The notes beneath the pieces are model-generated. The model worked only from the letters and a program-made list of their open reading frames with translations. It ran no database searches and was not told the origin of the DNA. DNA of 64,000 nt from the NCBI GenBank assembly GCA_902557735.1, contig CACEBC010000001.1:39063-103062 (forward strand). Direction: 5' to 3'. This DNA is from Porticoccaceae bacterium. GTDB taxonomy: Bacteria > Pseudomonadota > Gammaproteobacteria > Pseudomonadales > Porticoccaceae. Both the position numbers and the translations under genes were made by a program. Shown one piece after another: positions 1-9,580 of the stretch (position 1 is the stretch's first letter; every line of letters starts with the position of its first letter).

Positions 1-32
1 TAAAACTTGAGAACATTCTTCTAGCGAAAGTT

Positions 33-1460
33 TCAGTCTATCCATATCTCTGTGTCCCGGAGTTCTTCAAGCGTCCGCTGCAACCCAATACGCAAAGCGC
101 CGACAAGGTCATTAATTTGTCCTTTATTTATGATTAGTGGTGGAGAGATTATACAGATGTTGATAAAGGGTCTTACGAGCAAACCGAGCTCTTGACAGTG
201 CTTATCAACCATATCTCCAATCGCATAGTCTTTTTCCAGCAAATCCGCTTCATCTTTGCCGCGAATGGTCATCTCCACAGCGGCCATTAGCCCCATACCT
301 CTTACATCACCCACTAGCGGATTATCTCGCAAGGTTTGAAGTTGTGCTTGAAAGTATGGTCCCAACGTTTGCACATTCTCAAACAGTGCTTCCCTCTCAA
401 GTATGTCCCAACTAGCAAGTGCGGCCGCACAAGCAACGGGGTTGCCTGACCATGTGTAGCCATTCGAGTAGAGACAGCCATCCGAATTCTCCCCACTAAT
501 TTTTTCCATGAAACTGTCCGAAACAGCATACCCACCGAGAGGCACATAACCGGAAGTGAGCCCTTTGGCAAAAATAATAATATCAGGAATTATTCCAAAA
601 ACAGCCTCCGACGCGAACCAATGTCCAAGCCTGCCGAATCCCGTTACAACTTCATCCGAAATATAGGTGATGCCATGACTCTTGATCATTTCCCAACACC
701 TTTTATGGTAGTCAGCAGGAGGCACAATTACCCCTCCACTGGCGAGAATGGGCTCGGCAATAAAACACATGATATTGTTGGCTCCAACTTCTGCTATTTT
801 CTCCTCCAACTCGCGAATTAGAAAGTCGCAAAATGATGCCTCTGTCTCATATTGGGAATGATAGTAAAAACACGGCGCCGACAGGAAATGAACGTTTTCG
901 GAAATAGTGTCCATAGCTGTCTTGTCTCTCTCTTTACCGGTCACAGAGGCCGACAGATACGTACTCCCGTGATAAGCTTTTTCACGAGTAAGAATGTGTT
1001 TTCTGTCGGGCTCGCCTCTGATATTTCTTGCTAGCTGACACAATCGCAAAGCAGAATCGACGGCAGTTGAACCACCGGTAGTGAAAAAGACACGATTCAG
1101 ATCTCCAGGTGTTTGACTCGCAATGCGTTCCGCCAGCTCTACTTCTCTTCTGTTAACCAACGAAAAAGAAGTGGAGTAACTGAGATTCAATATTTGAGCT
1201 GCAACAGCCTCAGCTATCTCCGTGCGACCATACCCGGTTTGCATGCACCACATACCGGCAGGACCATCAAGAAGACGATTACCCTCAGAATCATACACAT
1301 ATACTCCCTCCCCTTTATCGATAATCGAGGAAGAATCATCGTGCCCAAGCGAAGATAAATCTCCCCAAGGATGCAATAGATGTTGATTATATTTTTCTCT
1401 GTAACTATCGCTTTTCAAATTCACGACCTCTGGACTCACAGAGCGAGTGTTGAGACCCAT
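33..1460 (-). CDS. Class III (omega) aminotransferase, PLP-dependent
   Basis: This 475-residue protein belongs to the fold-type I class III aminotransferases (GABA, putrescine and beta-alanine:pyruvate type). It moves an amino group from an omega-amine to a keto acid in the cytoplasm. Visible landmarks are the phosphate-binding GGST near residue 129, the cofactor Asp269 in SDEVVTGFGR, and the Schiff-base Lys299 in FAKGLTSGY. Length is full for the family. Its first 25 bases overlap the end of the amidotransferase gene upstream, which suggests translational coupling. It is the last gene of the nine-gene minus-strand cluster. By analogy with PuuE it may deaminate the omega-amino acid released after gamma-glutamyl hydrolysis. 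The fold is clear, but the substrate is inferred from context only. Confidence 0.93.
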   Translation of the reverse strand: MGLNTRSVSPEVVNLKSDSYREKYNQHLLHPWGDLSSLGHDDSSSIIDKGEGVYVYDSEGNRLLDGPAGMWCMQTGYGRTEIAEAVAAQILNLSYSTSFSLVNRREVELAERIASQTPGDLNRVFFTTGGSTAVDSALRLCQLARNIRGEPDRKHILTREKAYHGSTYLSASVTGKERDKTAMDTISENVHFLSAPCFYYHSQYETEASFCDFLIRELEEKIAEVGANNIMCFIAEPILASGGVIVPPADYHKRCWEMIKSHGITYISDEVVTGFGRLGHWFASEAVFGIIPDIIIFAKGLTSGYVPLGGYAVSDSFMEKISGENSDGCLYSNGYTWSGNPVACAAALASWDILEREALFENVQTLGPYFQAQLQTLRDNPLVGDVRGMGLMAAVEMTIRGKDEADLLEKDYAIGDMVDKHCQELGLLVRPFINICIISPPLIINKGQINDLVGALRIGLQRTLEELRDTEIWID

Positions 1461-2146
1461 CGCCCATATAACTGGTCAGCCACAAACCTTAAGTCTGCAA
1501 TGTTTTCTTTAAAATCTTTATCGATACTCTTGTAACTCTGAACACTCTGACTGTCTTCGCTCAAATCCTCTCGCCAATGATCTATCCAATCTCTGAGTAA
1601 AGGCTCGGTCATTTCCACATGGCATTGCATTGCAAGCACATTGTTGCCTATAGTGAAGGCTTGATTTCGACAATGTTGGGAGGAAAACAAAAGTTTGGAG
1701 TTTTCTGGCAATGAAAACGTTTCTTTGTGCCAGTGAAACATAGTGAAAGGATCAGAAACCTCCCCCAGCCAATCTTGTGCTGCCAAATCATCCTCCCGCG
1801 AGCAAGCATGCCACCCTATTTCCACACGTGGATTAGGTGAAATTGTTCCGCCAAACGCTTTAGCTATCATCTGCCCCCCGAGACAATGTCCCAAAAGGGG
1901 AATTCTCTTTGTCGCTGCAAGTTTGATGAACTCGATCTCTTGATCCAGCCAAGGGATCCGATCATTTACACTCATTGTACCGCCCATGAAAACGAGCCCA
2001 GCAATCGTATCGTCTATGCAAGGTGCTGGCTCCCCTTCGTATGCCCTGACGAGTCGGACTTGAATATTTCGCTGCCAGAGGAAGTCGGCGATGTAACCTG
2101 GATTCTCATCATCCATATGCATAAAAACGATAATTTGCCGTGTCAT
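1436..2146 (-). CDS. Class I glutamine amidotransferase-like protein (gamma-glutamyl hydrolase candidate)
   Basis: A 236-residue stand-alone class I glutamine amidotransferase domain, resembling the GuaA N-terminal domain. The triad is complete: nucleophile Cys88 in GHCLGGQ, and His176 and Glu178 in CHVE. No synthase domain follows, so it probably hydrolyses a gamma-glutamyl bond and does not feed ammonia to a partner. In the Puu pathway PuuD, another class I amidotransferase-fold enzyme, releases GABA from gamma-glutamyl-GABA; the neighbours here (PuuA-like, PuuB-like, PuuE-like) suggest the same job. It starts 8 bases after the FAD oxidase stop and overlaps the aminotransferase by 25 bases. 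The function is inferred; the fold and triad are seen. Confidence 0.88.
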   Translation of the reverse strand: MTRQIIVFMHMDDENPGYIADFLWQRNIQVRLVRAYEGEPAPCIDDTIAGLVFMGGTMSVNDRIPWLDQEIEFIKLAATKRIPLLGHCLGGQMIAKAFGGTISPNPRVEIGWHACSREDDLAAQDWLGEVSDPFTMFHWHKETFSLPENSKLLFSSQHCRNQAFTIGNNVLAMQCHVEMTEPLLRDWIDHWREDLSEDSQSVQSYKSIDKDFKENIADLRFVADQLYGRWVSTLAL

Positions 2147-2154
2147 ATCAACCG

Positions 2155-3438
2155 CTACACCATATCAAGGATTTTGTAGAACATCATGCCAGCTGCCATA
2201 AGAGGTCTTCGGAAAATCTTGCCACCAGGCCAAGATAGATGCAGCATCTTACTCAGAATATCCATCCGATAAGTGTTACCATCGATAGCTTCAGCAAGCA
2301 CGCGACCAGACATATGAGTTGGCGCCAACCCATGGCCTGAGTAGCCAGTCGCATAGAGTACATTACTATCTTGTATACGCCCCAATTGCGGCATGCGACG
2401 GATACTAACCCCAATCTTTCCAGACCAGGCATAATCGATACCCACTGATTTGAGAGTGGGAAACACCTTGGCCATATGACTTCTCATCACGTCACTTACA
2501 TTTGGAGGTTCAAGACCAGTGTAGTTTGAGAGGCCACCCATTAATAGCCTTTTGTCCGCGGTCAAACGGTAATAATCAAGTGCTGTCCTAGAATCACATA
2601 CAGCGACATCACGGGACATAGTCCGATTAATTTGGTCATCAGATAGCTGTTCCGTCGCGATTATACAACTCACTGTAGGCAACACTCTTGCATCAAGATA
2701 GGGCACTAACTTGGTCATATAAGCGTTTCCGCAAAGTATGGCAAAACGAGCTTGAACTGAGCCATTTTCTGTCGAAATCACGGGGTTGTTAGAGTATTTT
2801 ATTGCCGTGACTTTGGATTTCTCAAATATTTTCGCTCCGAGTCCCTCTGCAGCCTTGGCCTCGCCAAGGCAGAGATTCAGCGGGTGCAGGTGCCCCCAAT
2901 CCTCTCGATAATATCCTCCTAAATATAGTTCAGAATTTACAAATTGTCTCATTTCCTCTCGATTAAGCAATTGAATAGCTGGTTCATCAGATGACCAATT
3001 TTTATAGGCCTTTAAATGCCTTTTTTTTAGGGCAACTTCGCACCATCCCCATTTTAAGTCACAGTCTATTTTATACTTTTCAATACGCTCGCTTACGATA
3101 TCAACGCACTCAACACCCATGTGTTCAACTACATCAACGCCCTCTGGGCCAATTGTGCGTCTGAAAGCAGATGGATTATTACCAAATCCACCAATCAACT
3201 GCCCTCCATTTCGTCCCGAGGCTCCCCAACCAATTCGATTGGCTTCGAGCAAAATAACCTCATAACCACGCTCGCTCAGCTCCAAAGCTGCGGCGACACC
3301 ACTGAAACCGCCACCGACTATCACAACATCTGCATTCAAGTCATTTTGCAATTTGGGATAGTTAGTTTGCCAGTTCGCAGAGGCTGCGTAGTAGGAGGCT
3401 GTGTGTTCGGTCGAATCTTGAGAGCGTCTAAGAAGCAT
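2155..3438 (-). CDS. FAD-dependent amine oxidoreductase, DAO/PuuB-like
   Basis: A 427-residue FAD enzyme of the D-amino-acid-oxidase family, close in layout to gamma-glutamylputrescine oxidase. The dinucleotide-binding VVIVGGGFSG lies at residues 38-47 and is followed by LLEANRIGWGASGRNGGQ, the usual flavin-contact segment. The C-terminal part has the ATGYSGHGLAPTHMSGRVLA segment typical of this family. It would oxidise a CH-NH bond to an imine that hydrolyses to an aldehyde or keto product. It lies 44 bases after the Rieske gene and just before the amidotransferase, probably in one transcript. The exact amine cannot be read from the sequence. Confidence 0.9.
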   Translation of the reverse strand: MLLRRSQDSTEHTASYYAASANWQTNYPKLQNDLNADVVIVGGGFSGVAAALELSERGYEVILLEANRIGWGASGRNGGQLIGGFGNNPSAFRRTIGPEGVDVVEHMGVECVDIVSERIEKYKIDCDLKWGWCEVALKKRHLKAYKNWSSDEPAIQLLNREEMRQFVNSELYLGGYYREDWGHLHPLNLCLGEAKAAEGLGAKIFEKSKVTAIKYSNNPVISTENGSVQARFAILCGNAYMTKLVPYLDARVLPTVSCIIATEQLSDDQINRTMSRDVAVCDSRTALDYYRLTADKRLLMGGLSNYTGLEPPNVSDVMRSHMAKVFPTLKSVGIDYAWSGKIGVSIRRMPQLGRIQDSNVLYATGYSGHGLAPTHMSGRVLAEAIDGNTYRMDILSKMLHLSWPGGKIFRRPLMAAGMMFYKILDMV

Positions 3439-3482
3439 AGTTATCTTTAAGCCCTTGAAGTTGGATTGAATATTGAGTTTGA

Positions 3483-4793
3483 CTATGTTGATATTAAGGA
3501 AACGTTATCCTTCTTAGGACGTGCCTCAGAGCCAGCCAAACTCCAGCGCTTTAGCGCCAACAGGTACCACTGAACAAATTCTGAGCAAAGAGCCTCATAC
3601 TCGGGATGATAAGGACCAGGCTCAAAAAAGTTTGAGTTCACCCCTTCGCTATTCCGCAAAATGATATATTCATCCTCCAAGGTCGTCTGATGCCAGAGCC
3701 AAGTCAAATCGTCTTTCGCGTAATCCACCCCCTCCTTTGCATCGCCATTCACATACCAAACCACTTCCATATCGGTTTCGGTGATGCCTCGCGGTGTGAA
3801 CCGATAAAGGACACAGTGATCGGGATAGTTGAGCATAAAGGCTAGCGGTCCCATCTGAAAGTCACCGGCACCCCCATCGTAACCTCTAAATTTACCCATT
3901 AATGGTGCCACCGGCTCACCATCTTTGCTGCCTGTTTTGAAACCATCATAAAGTGCATAGCGACTATGGTAAGAGCATGCTCCAAAGGCGGATGAATCAT
4001 TATAATAAGCGTAATGATCATCTGTGATTCCTTTGACACCAGTGAGTTCCTCCGCCCTCGCCAACATAGCTTCGTTTATCGGCTTAACTTTTTCGTCTGG
4101 GGCAGCAAGCGTATGCATCCGTGCATATTGGCGATGTGAACTCGAACAATGATAACACTCAAGATAATTCTCAAGACACAATTTCCAGTTTGCACTAACC
4201 CTATATGTCCTGCTGTCCGCAATTCTAGCACTCGCCAAACCGTAGGCTCCCAAGGGCTTTGCGATATGACTGAGGGGTACTGAAAAGTCAGGCGCATCAG
4301 GGTCACAATTAATAAATATCATTCCCTCGAACACGACAAGGCGTACCTTCTTTAAGCCATAGTCAGCACAATCGAACCCATTCAGACGTTCCATCTCTCT
4401 GGCTCTTTTGAGCGAACCGTCTGTGTTATAAGTCCAGCCATGATAAGGGCAAACGAACGCTTTTTTGTTACCACTGCTCTCCTCACAAACCCGAGCGCCT
4501 CGATGCCGACAGATATTGTGCATTGCACCAATCTGCCCAAGATCGTCACGGCTAATAATTAACGAATCTTCGCCAATTTCAAAAAGGAAAAAATCCCCGC
4601 TATGACGAACTTGGCTAACGTGTCCCGCGTAGAGCCAACTCTTGAAAATAACGCTCTCCAGTTCAGCCTGGTAAGTGAAATGGGACCGGTAGAAATAGCG
4701 ATCCATGGCAAATCCGGGTTTCTGTAACTGGACAGCGATCATGTCAAGCATCTTTTTTTTGCTGTCCGCAACATCCGTAGCTATGAATTTCAT
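3483..4793 (-). CDS. Rieske non-heme iron oxygenase, quaternary-ammonium type
   Basis: A 436-residue alpha subunit of a Rieske oxygenase. The [2Fe-2S] ligands are Cys95, His97, Cys115 and His118. The catalytic iron site has His215 and His220 in ECYHCSSSH, with a later Asp in TLEDEYI as the likely third ligand. The residue bridging the two metal centres is Glu212, where most ring-hydroxylating dioxygenases have Asp; choline, carnitine and glycine-betaine monooxygenases are known for Glu here. The expected activity is therefore N-demethylation or C-N cleavage of a quaternary ammonium compound. No reductase gene is seen in the window, so electrons must come from elsewhere. The 113-bp gap upstream carries an operator-like element, so this gene may head its own transcript. 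Confidence 0.93.
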   Translation of the reverse strand: MKFIATDVADSKKKMLDMIAVQLQKPGFAMDRYFYRSHFTYQAELESVIFKSWLYAGHVSQVRHSGDFFLFEIGEDSLIISRDDLGQIGAMHNICRHRGARVCEESSGNKKAFVCPYHGWTYNTDGSLKRAREMERLNGFDCADYGLKKVRLVVFEGMIFINCDPDAPDFSVPLSHIAKPLGAYGLASARIADSRTYRVSANWKLCLENYLECYHCSSSHRQYARMHTLAAPDEKVKPINEAMLARAEELTGVKGITDDHYAYYNDSSAFGACSYHSRYALYDGFKTGSKDGEPVAPLMGKFRGYDGGAGDFQMGPLAFMLNYPDHCVLYRFTPRGITETDMEVVWYVNGDAKEGVDYAKDDLTWLWHQTTLEDEYIILRNSEGVNSNFFEPGPYHPEYEALCSEFVQWYLLALKRWSLAGSEARPKKDNVSLIST

Positions 4794-4849
4794 TTGGCAA
4801 GCATCCTGAGTGACGGTTTAAATGCGTGAACGCATAATACATCAATTAT

Positions 4850-4889
4850 CTAAATGGTAATATAGATTACTAAATGTTCATTTAATTTA
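4850..4889. promoter_or_regulatory. 40-bp shared operator-like element, copy A
   Basis: This stretch lies in the 113-bp gap upstream of the Rieske gene. It matches a stretch upstream of the first gene of the cluster (12933-12972) at 30 of 40 positions without gaps. The downstream half holds an inverted repeat, ACTAAAT-GTTC-ATTTAAT (4869-4886, one mismatched pair). A half-like TAAATGGT lies before it. A binding site for one regulator controlling both parts of the cluster is the simplest reading, but A+T richness lowers certainty. Confidence 0.5.
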
Positions 4890-4906
4890 TTCATGTTAAG
4901 AAAGGT

Positions 4907-6280
4907 TCAAATCGAACGCAAATACCACTCATAATCGACATTTGAAACTTTAGCTGCAAACATATCACACTCACTTCTCCGCACTGCACTAAAGATTCGG
5001 TGATATTCAGCTCCAATGTAACGTGACAAGTTGTTGCCAGATTCGAAAACTTCGAGCGCTTTGTCCCAGGTTCGAGGCAAAGTCAGGTTATGCTCCATCT
5101 CTACTCCCTCTCCAATCATCTCACCAGGGTCAGATTGAGAGATAATTCCATGGTGGATTCCTGCTGCCACAGCCGCCATAACCAAATATGGATTAGCATC
5201 AGCTCCAGCCACGCGATGCTCTAAACGGCGATTCTTGTGACCGGAAACAGGGATTCGCAAGGACACGTCTCGATGGTTATAACCCCAGTTAGGTGCTAAA
5301 GGGGCATAGTTTCCCGGGACCAGGCGTCGGTAAGAGTTTGCGTTTGGCGCAAAAATGGCCATAGCCTCGGGCATAGTGGCGATCAGACCTCCTATGGCGC
5401 AACGCAATTTTTCCGATATCGCTGGTGCCACTGTGGAAGATAAATCAGCAAAAATATTTTCTCCTTGCTGGTCATAAAGGCTAAAATGTATATGCAAACC
5501 ACAGCCAGCTATTCTCTCAAACGGCTTGGCCATGAAACTTGCTGCCATCCCGTGTTGCCTGGCGACCCCCTTTATAATCCTTTTGAGCAAAACAGTTTGA
5601 TCGCACGCCACAATCGGATCTCTAACGTGATGAAGGTTAATTTCATACTGACCTGGAGAATATTCCGAATGCACCGTTGTCATTGGCACGTCTTGCTCAG
5701 CACAAGCAGCCCTGACGGCCTCAAGGAACTCATCGTTGTCCCAGAGGTCTTCCGGCATAGCATATTGAATGCCACCTTGATCTATGCCGGTACCGGGAAC
5801 CTTGGCCAGTTTCAGGTTAGGCATCGAACCATCCCCGGCTTCAATTAAATAAAATTCTAGTTCGGTTGCAACCATTGGCGACAAACCCAAGTCATAAAGC
5901 GGTTCAAGCGCGCTTTTAAGCACGTTGCGGGGATCAAAAAGGATCGGCTTTCCATCGAGATCATTGAAGGTAGAAATTACCTGCCCAGTCTCAGATCCCA
6001 GCCAGGTAATTGGCGCCAAAGTGTTTGGGACAGGGGAAATAATCCTATCCGGGTCCCCTTCCAGATTTAAAAAATCAAGGTCACCCGTCATCTCCCCAAG
6101 CACATTAAGCAAAAGTGTCGTCGCAGGACCATTGACCCCTGTTTCGAAAAAGCCTTCAAACTCTTGTCTAGGTATCCGCTTGCAGCGAAAGATCCCGTTG
6201 ATATCAGGAATCAATAACTCAAGCGAGTTGGTTTTTGGATATTGACGCAAAAAATCTTGCAACTCATTTTTCTTACCCAT
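4907..6280 (-). CDS. Glutamine-synthetase-fold gamma-glutamyl-amine ligase, PuuA-like
   Basis: A 457-residue glutamine synthetase homologue. It has the N-terminal LLIPDINGIF segment and the catalytic-domain segments TELEFYL, GCGLHIHFSLYD (near residue 265) and NPYLVMAAVAAGIHHG. The LIPDINGI opening is typical of the gamma-glutamylpolyamine synthetase branch and not of nitrogen-assimilating GlnA. The expected reaction is ATP-dependent ligation of the glutamate gamma-carboxyl to an amine, which protects it for later oxidation. The gene overlaps the end of the acyl-CoA synthetase gene by 8 bases, so it belongs to the upstream transcript. The substrate could be a polyamine, ethanolamine or another small amine; sequence alone does not decide. 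Confidence 0.9.
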   Translation of the reverse strand: MGKKNELQDFLRQYPKTNSLELLIPDINGIFRCKRIPRQEFEGFFETGVNGPATTLLLNVLGEMTGDLDFLNLEGDPDRIISPVPNTLAPITWLGSETGQVISTFNDLDGKPILFDPRNVLKSALEPLYDLGLSPMVATELEFYLIEAGDGSMPNLKLAKVPGTGIDQGGIQYAMPEDLWDNDEFLEAVRAACAEQDVPMTTVHSEYSPGQYEINLHHVRDPIVACDQTVLLKRIIKGVARQHGMAASFMAKPFERIAGCGLHIHFSLYDQQGENIFADLSSTVAPAISEKLRCAIGGLIATMPEAMAIFAPNANSYRRLVPGNYAPLAPNWGYNHRDVSLRIPVSGHKNRRLEHRVAGADANPYLVMAAVAAGIHHGIISQSDPGEMIGEGVEMEHNLTLPRTWDKALEVFESGNNLSRYIGAEYHRIFSAVRRSECDMFAAKVSNVDYEWYLRSI

Positions 6281-8399
6281 ACTGGCTAGTGCCTCCCGAA
6301 GTGTCCTTTACAGAGGTAATATTTTTCAGAACAATCAGCGCATCCAGACCGACACATCCATGCTCAGTGATCAAGACTGGATTTATATCAATCTCACCTA
6401 TTAAGCAGGAAAACTCAGCCACGAAAACAGAAAATCTGGCTGCAGTTTCACAATAGCATTGTATATCTAACGCAGGCTTTCCACGAAAGTCAGTCAGAAT
6501 CGTTCGCATGGATAGCTGATCAAGAGCGCAAGCCACCGTGTCGGCATCGAATGGCGGATATAATACGCGCGTTTCATTCAAAGCTTCCGCATAAATACCC
6601 CCGAAACCGACAATTACAAACGGACCGAATTGACTGTCATTCATCATGCCTAGAATCATTTCCACACCATAAGAACTCACCATCGGCGAGACGATAGCGG
6701 CCTTTCCGAGACGCTCGCTGAGAGCCAAGTAAGCCTCTCTAAGTTCTTCTTCAGAAGTTAAATTTAGCACAACGCCATCGCGTTCAGTTTTGTGTTTTAT
6801 ATTAGGCGCGGCAGTTTTAAGTGCGAGAGGGTATCCGAAAATTTTAGCAGCGAAGAGTAAGGTCTGCTCATCATGCACCAACTTGCTGGGATTCATTGGT
6901 ATCCCAAAGTCAGAGAGGAGTTGACCCGCAATTGTTTCATTTATATCAATTTCTTTTGAAAGTCTCTGACGCCAGCTCACAATCAGTTCACTATCCGCTG
7001 CAACTGGCACTGACATCTTGCGAAGATGAAAATCTCGATATTGTAGTAGACATTTCGTGCCTATAAGGAACTGGCTCACCCCGTCAATAACCGGTAACCC
7101 TTTGTGGGTTGAATCTATGGCCAGTTGGTCGCTTCCGCTTCCCTGCCTGTTGGCTACAAGAAACATTGGCTTCCTAGTCACTGACCGGGCTTCATTTAAG
7201 TATTCCACATAATTGGGATACACCAGGCTGTCGGGTCCACGATCATGCACCACAGCGCCTAGCGCTGCCGACTTGTCCTCCATTAAGGCTGAAAAACAGG
7301 CTGACATTTTCTCGTCAGCTCCAGGGCCACCGGCCCAAGCATCCAGTGGATTTATAGCTGGCAAACTTGGATGAAGATTATGCAAAAGTTTTGCCTTGGT
7401 TTTTTTGGACAGCTCGGCTATTGGCACATCATACTTATCAGCCAAGTCCACGAGAAGTTGGCGCTCACCCCCCGAATCATGTAGACAAACAAGGGCACCC
7501 GACCGAACAGACTCTGGCTGCGCAAACATAATCAAAGCAGTTGCCAACTGATCCATATCCTCCACCCTTTGAACACCAAATGCCTCAAAAACCGCGGAGT
7601 AACACCTATCGCTACCAGTTAGAGCCCCAGAATGAGATACCGCTAGCTCAGCAGCAAAAGGGGAGCGCCCAACTTTCACAACCACAATGGGGATTTTTTT
7701 TTCCTGCGCTTTTTCAAGAGCCCTTAAAAATTTTGCTGGCTCCCGACTAGTTTCCAGAAATAAACCAACAGCCAAAGTTTCTGGAAGATCGAGCGCGTAG
7801 TCCAGATAATCCTCCATGGTCACCGAAAACTCATAACCAGTTGATACCGCAAGGTTAAATTGTAATCGCTGTTCACAATCAACTATACCCTGCATCCCTG
7901 CGCCCGACTGGCTGATTAGACTTACACTACCGGGAGGAGGATGATCCCTAGTATCGAATGCTCCGGCCAGCACATGATCTCGGACATTAAAAAAGCCCAA
8001 ACAGTTGGGCCCAGCAACAAGTAAACCGGAGTCCAAGATTTTCGATTTTAGTCTTTCCTTAAGAGGAGGTTTTGTGTCATCTCTCAATATAAGTGATGAG
8101 AAGATCGAGCATGCTTTGACGCCCAAATCAATGATCTCATTTACCGCATCCTCCAATCGGTGATCGCCGACGGCCAGGATCACGTGGTCTGGGACCTCAG
8201 GCAGATCAGCCAGGCTAGCGTAGCAGGTCAAATCATTGACCTGTTCATAGGACGGGTTGACGGGATATAGTCTCCCGGGAAAGCTCCCTCTAGCGAGATT
8301 AACAAATATTTCGTTCCCAACGGAACCAAGTGTCCTCGAGGCCCCCAAAACTGCTATTGATGTTGGCTTCAGTAACGGGTTTAGCCGGTGCTCAGTCAT
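6273..8399 (-). CDS. NDP-forming acyl-CoA synthetase (ADP-forming acetate-CoA ligase family)
   Basis: A 708-residue single-chain enzyme with the full domain set: an N-terminal CoA-binding Rossmann domain (VLGASRTLGSVGNEIF, residues 1 to about 130), succinyl-CoA-synthetase-like middle domains with the phosphorylated His near residue 256 in VSHSGALTGS, and a C-terminal ATP-grasp domain from about residue 470. It interconverts an organic acid, CoA and ATP with acyl-CoA, ADP and phosphate. Its start codon shares one base with the stop of the GcvT-like gene (TAATG), and its end overlaps the gamma-glutamyl ligase gene. In the cluster it would activate the carbon skeleton left after amine removal. 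The acid used is unknown. Confidence 0.9.
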   Translation of the reverse strand: MTEHRLNPLLKPTSIAVLGASRTLGSVGNEIFVNLARGSFPGRLYPVNPSYEQVNDLTCYASLADLPEVPDHVILAVGDHRLEDAVNEIIDLGVKACSIFSSLILRDDTKPPLKERLKSKILDSGLLVAGPNCLGFFNVRDHVLAGAFDTRDHPPPGSVSLISQSGAGMQGIVDCEQRLQFNLAVSTGYEFSVTMEDYLDYALDLPETLAVGLFLETSREPAKFLRALEKAQEKKIPIVVVKVGRSPFAAELAVSHSGALTGSDRCYSAVFEAFGVQRVEDMDQLATALIMFAQPESVRSGALVCLHDSGGERQLLVDLADKYDVPIAELSKKTKAKLLHNLHPSLPAINPLDAWAGGPGADEKMSACFSALMEDKSAALGAVVHDRGPDSLVYPNYVEYLNEARSVTRKPMFLVANRQGSGSDQLAIDSTHKGLPVIDGVSQFLIGTKCLLQYRDFHLRKMSVPVAADSELIVSWRQRLSKEIDINETIAGQLLSDFGIPMNPSKLVHDEQTLLFAAKIFGYPLALKTAAPNIKHKTERDGVVLNLTSEEELREAYLALSERLGKAAIVSPMVSSYGVEMILGMMNDSQFGPFVIVGFGGIYAEALNETRVLYPPFDADTVACALDQLSMRTILTDFRGKPALDIQCYCETAARFSVFVAEFSCLIGEIDINPVLITEHGCVGLDALIVLKNITSVKDTSGGTSQYG

Positions 8400-9580
8400 T
8401 AAAAATTTGGGGCTGGTGTCTGTCTTCTTCTGGCAGGTGCGAAGACGGGTCCATCAATGACCTTGCAGGACGCCATAACCCTAGTCCATTTTAGCTCCCG
8501 CTCATAGTAGATTTCTGCAATCAGAGATTGTCCTTTTGAACCATATCGAGCATCTACTTGAGCAAAAGCAATATTTGTCTTTGCCGTGGGACACCAAGCT
8601 GCAGATGTAATCGTACCAACCTCTATGTCCGCATGGTAAACGAAAGCATGCTCAGCCGGCTTGTTGCCCTCGACATCTAAATAAACGAATGCATAACGAG
8701 AACCCTGCGCGCGTTCTTTCAAGAGTGCCTTTCGACCATTAAAAACGGGCTTATCAAACGAAACCAACCATCCCAATCCCAGTTCGAAAGGAGAGCGCGA
8801 ACGACCACTCCTGATGGCTTCGTCGGCCGGAACAAAATCCACGCCAGCCTGCAGAAAACCAGCTTCAATTCGAAGCATATCCAGCGCACTACTCCCGATA
8901 GCGCGGATACCATATAGCTTCCCGGCATCAAAAAGAGCGTCCCAAAAAATCTCCCCCAGATTCGGTTCCATCCATACTTCATAACCTAGGTCACCTGTGA
9001 AACCCGTCCTGCTGACCATTAATTGTGAGCCAGAAAAATTAAAATAAGCCATGCCAAACGGTTTCAATAATTCTATTCCCGAGAAGCCCATGGCCTTTAG
9101 CACCGCGCAAGAGGTGGGCCCCTGAACGGCCAAAGCAGCCACCTCTGCGGTTTCCTCGCAAATGGTTACATCGAATCCCTCAGCAGTCCACATCAGCCAA
9201 TCAAGCGCTCGCGTGTAACAGCACAAACGATAATCATTTTCGGATAGACGGAATATAGTGCCATCGTCCATTACTTTTCCTTCACCATCGCACCATAAGA
9301 CATAGGATACTCTGCCAACAGCTAGCTTTCTGATATCTCTTGTGATTAATTTGTTGATAAAGGCACCGGAATCGGAACCCGATATGCGGTATTTAGTCAT
9401 CGGTGAAAGATCAAAAACACCAGTGCTGTTGCGAACAGCAAAGTACTCCATATCAATCTCAGTGAACACCTGTGGCGTGGTATAACCTTTCCAGTCTTCC
9501 CAGAGATTAACTTCACAAGCCGCTTCGCAACGCGAGTGAAATGGAGTATGCAATATCATGGACTCATTATGTGGAATCAT
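8399..9580 (-). CDS. GcvT-like aminomethyltransferase/demethylase, folate-binding
   Basis: A 393-residue protein of the glycine-cleavage T-protein family. Segments such as GVFDLSPMTKYRISG, SRTGFTGDLGYEVWM and the C-terminal barrel with VGTITSAAWCPT match the tetrahydrofolate-binding fold. No other glycine-cleavage genes are nearby, so it is not a housekeeping GcvT. Related proteins act in methyl-group transfer from dimethylglycine, sarcosine or DMSP to tetrahydrofolate. It overlaps both neighbours (14 bases with the FAD enzyme upstream, 1 base with the acyl-CoA synthetase). A role capturing one-carbon units released by amine oxidation is likely but inferred. Confidence 0.88.
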   Translation of the reverse strand: MIPHNESMILHTPFHSRCEAACEVNLWEDWKGYTTPQVFTEIDMEYFAVRNSTGVFDLSPMTKYRISGSDSGAFINKLITRDIRKLAVGRVSYVLWCDGEGKVMDDGTIFRLSENDYRLCCYTRALDWLMWTAEGFDVTICEETAEVAALAVQGPTSCAVLKAMGFSGIELLKPFGMAYFNFSGSQLMVSRTGFTGDLGYEVWMEPNLGEIFWDALFDAGKLYGIRAIGSSALDMLRIEAGFLQAGVDFVPADEAIRSGRSRSPFELGLGWLVSFDKPVFNGRKALLKERAQGSRYAFVYLDVEGNKPAEHAFVYHADIEVGTITSAAWCPTAKTNIAFAQVDARYGSKGQSLIAEIYYERELKWTRVMASCKVIDGPVFAPARRRQTPAPNF

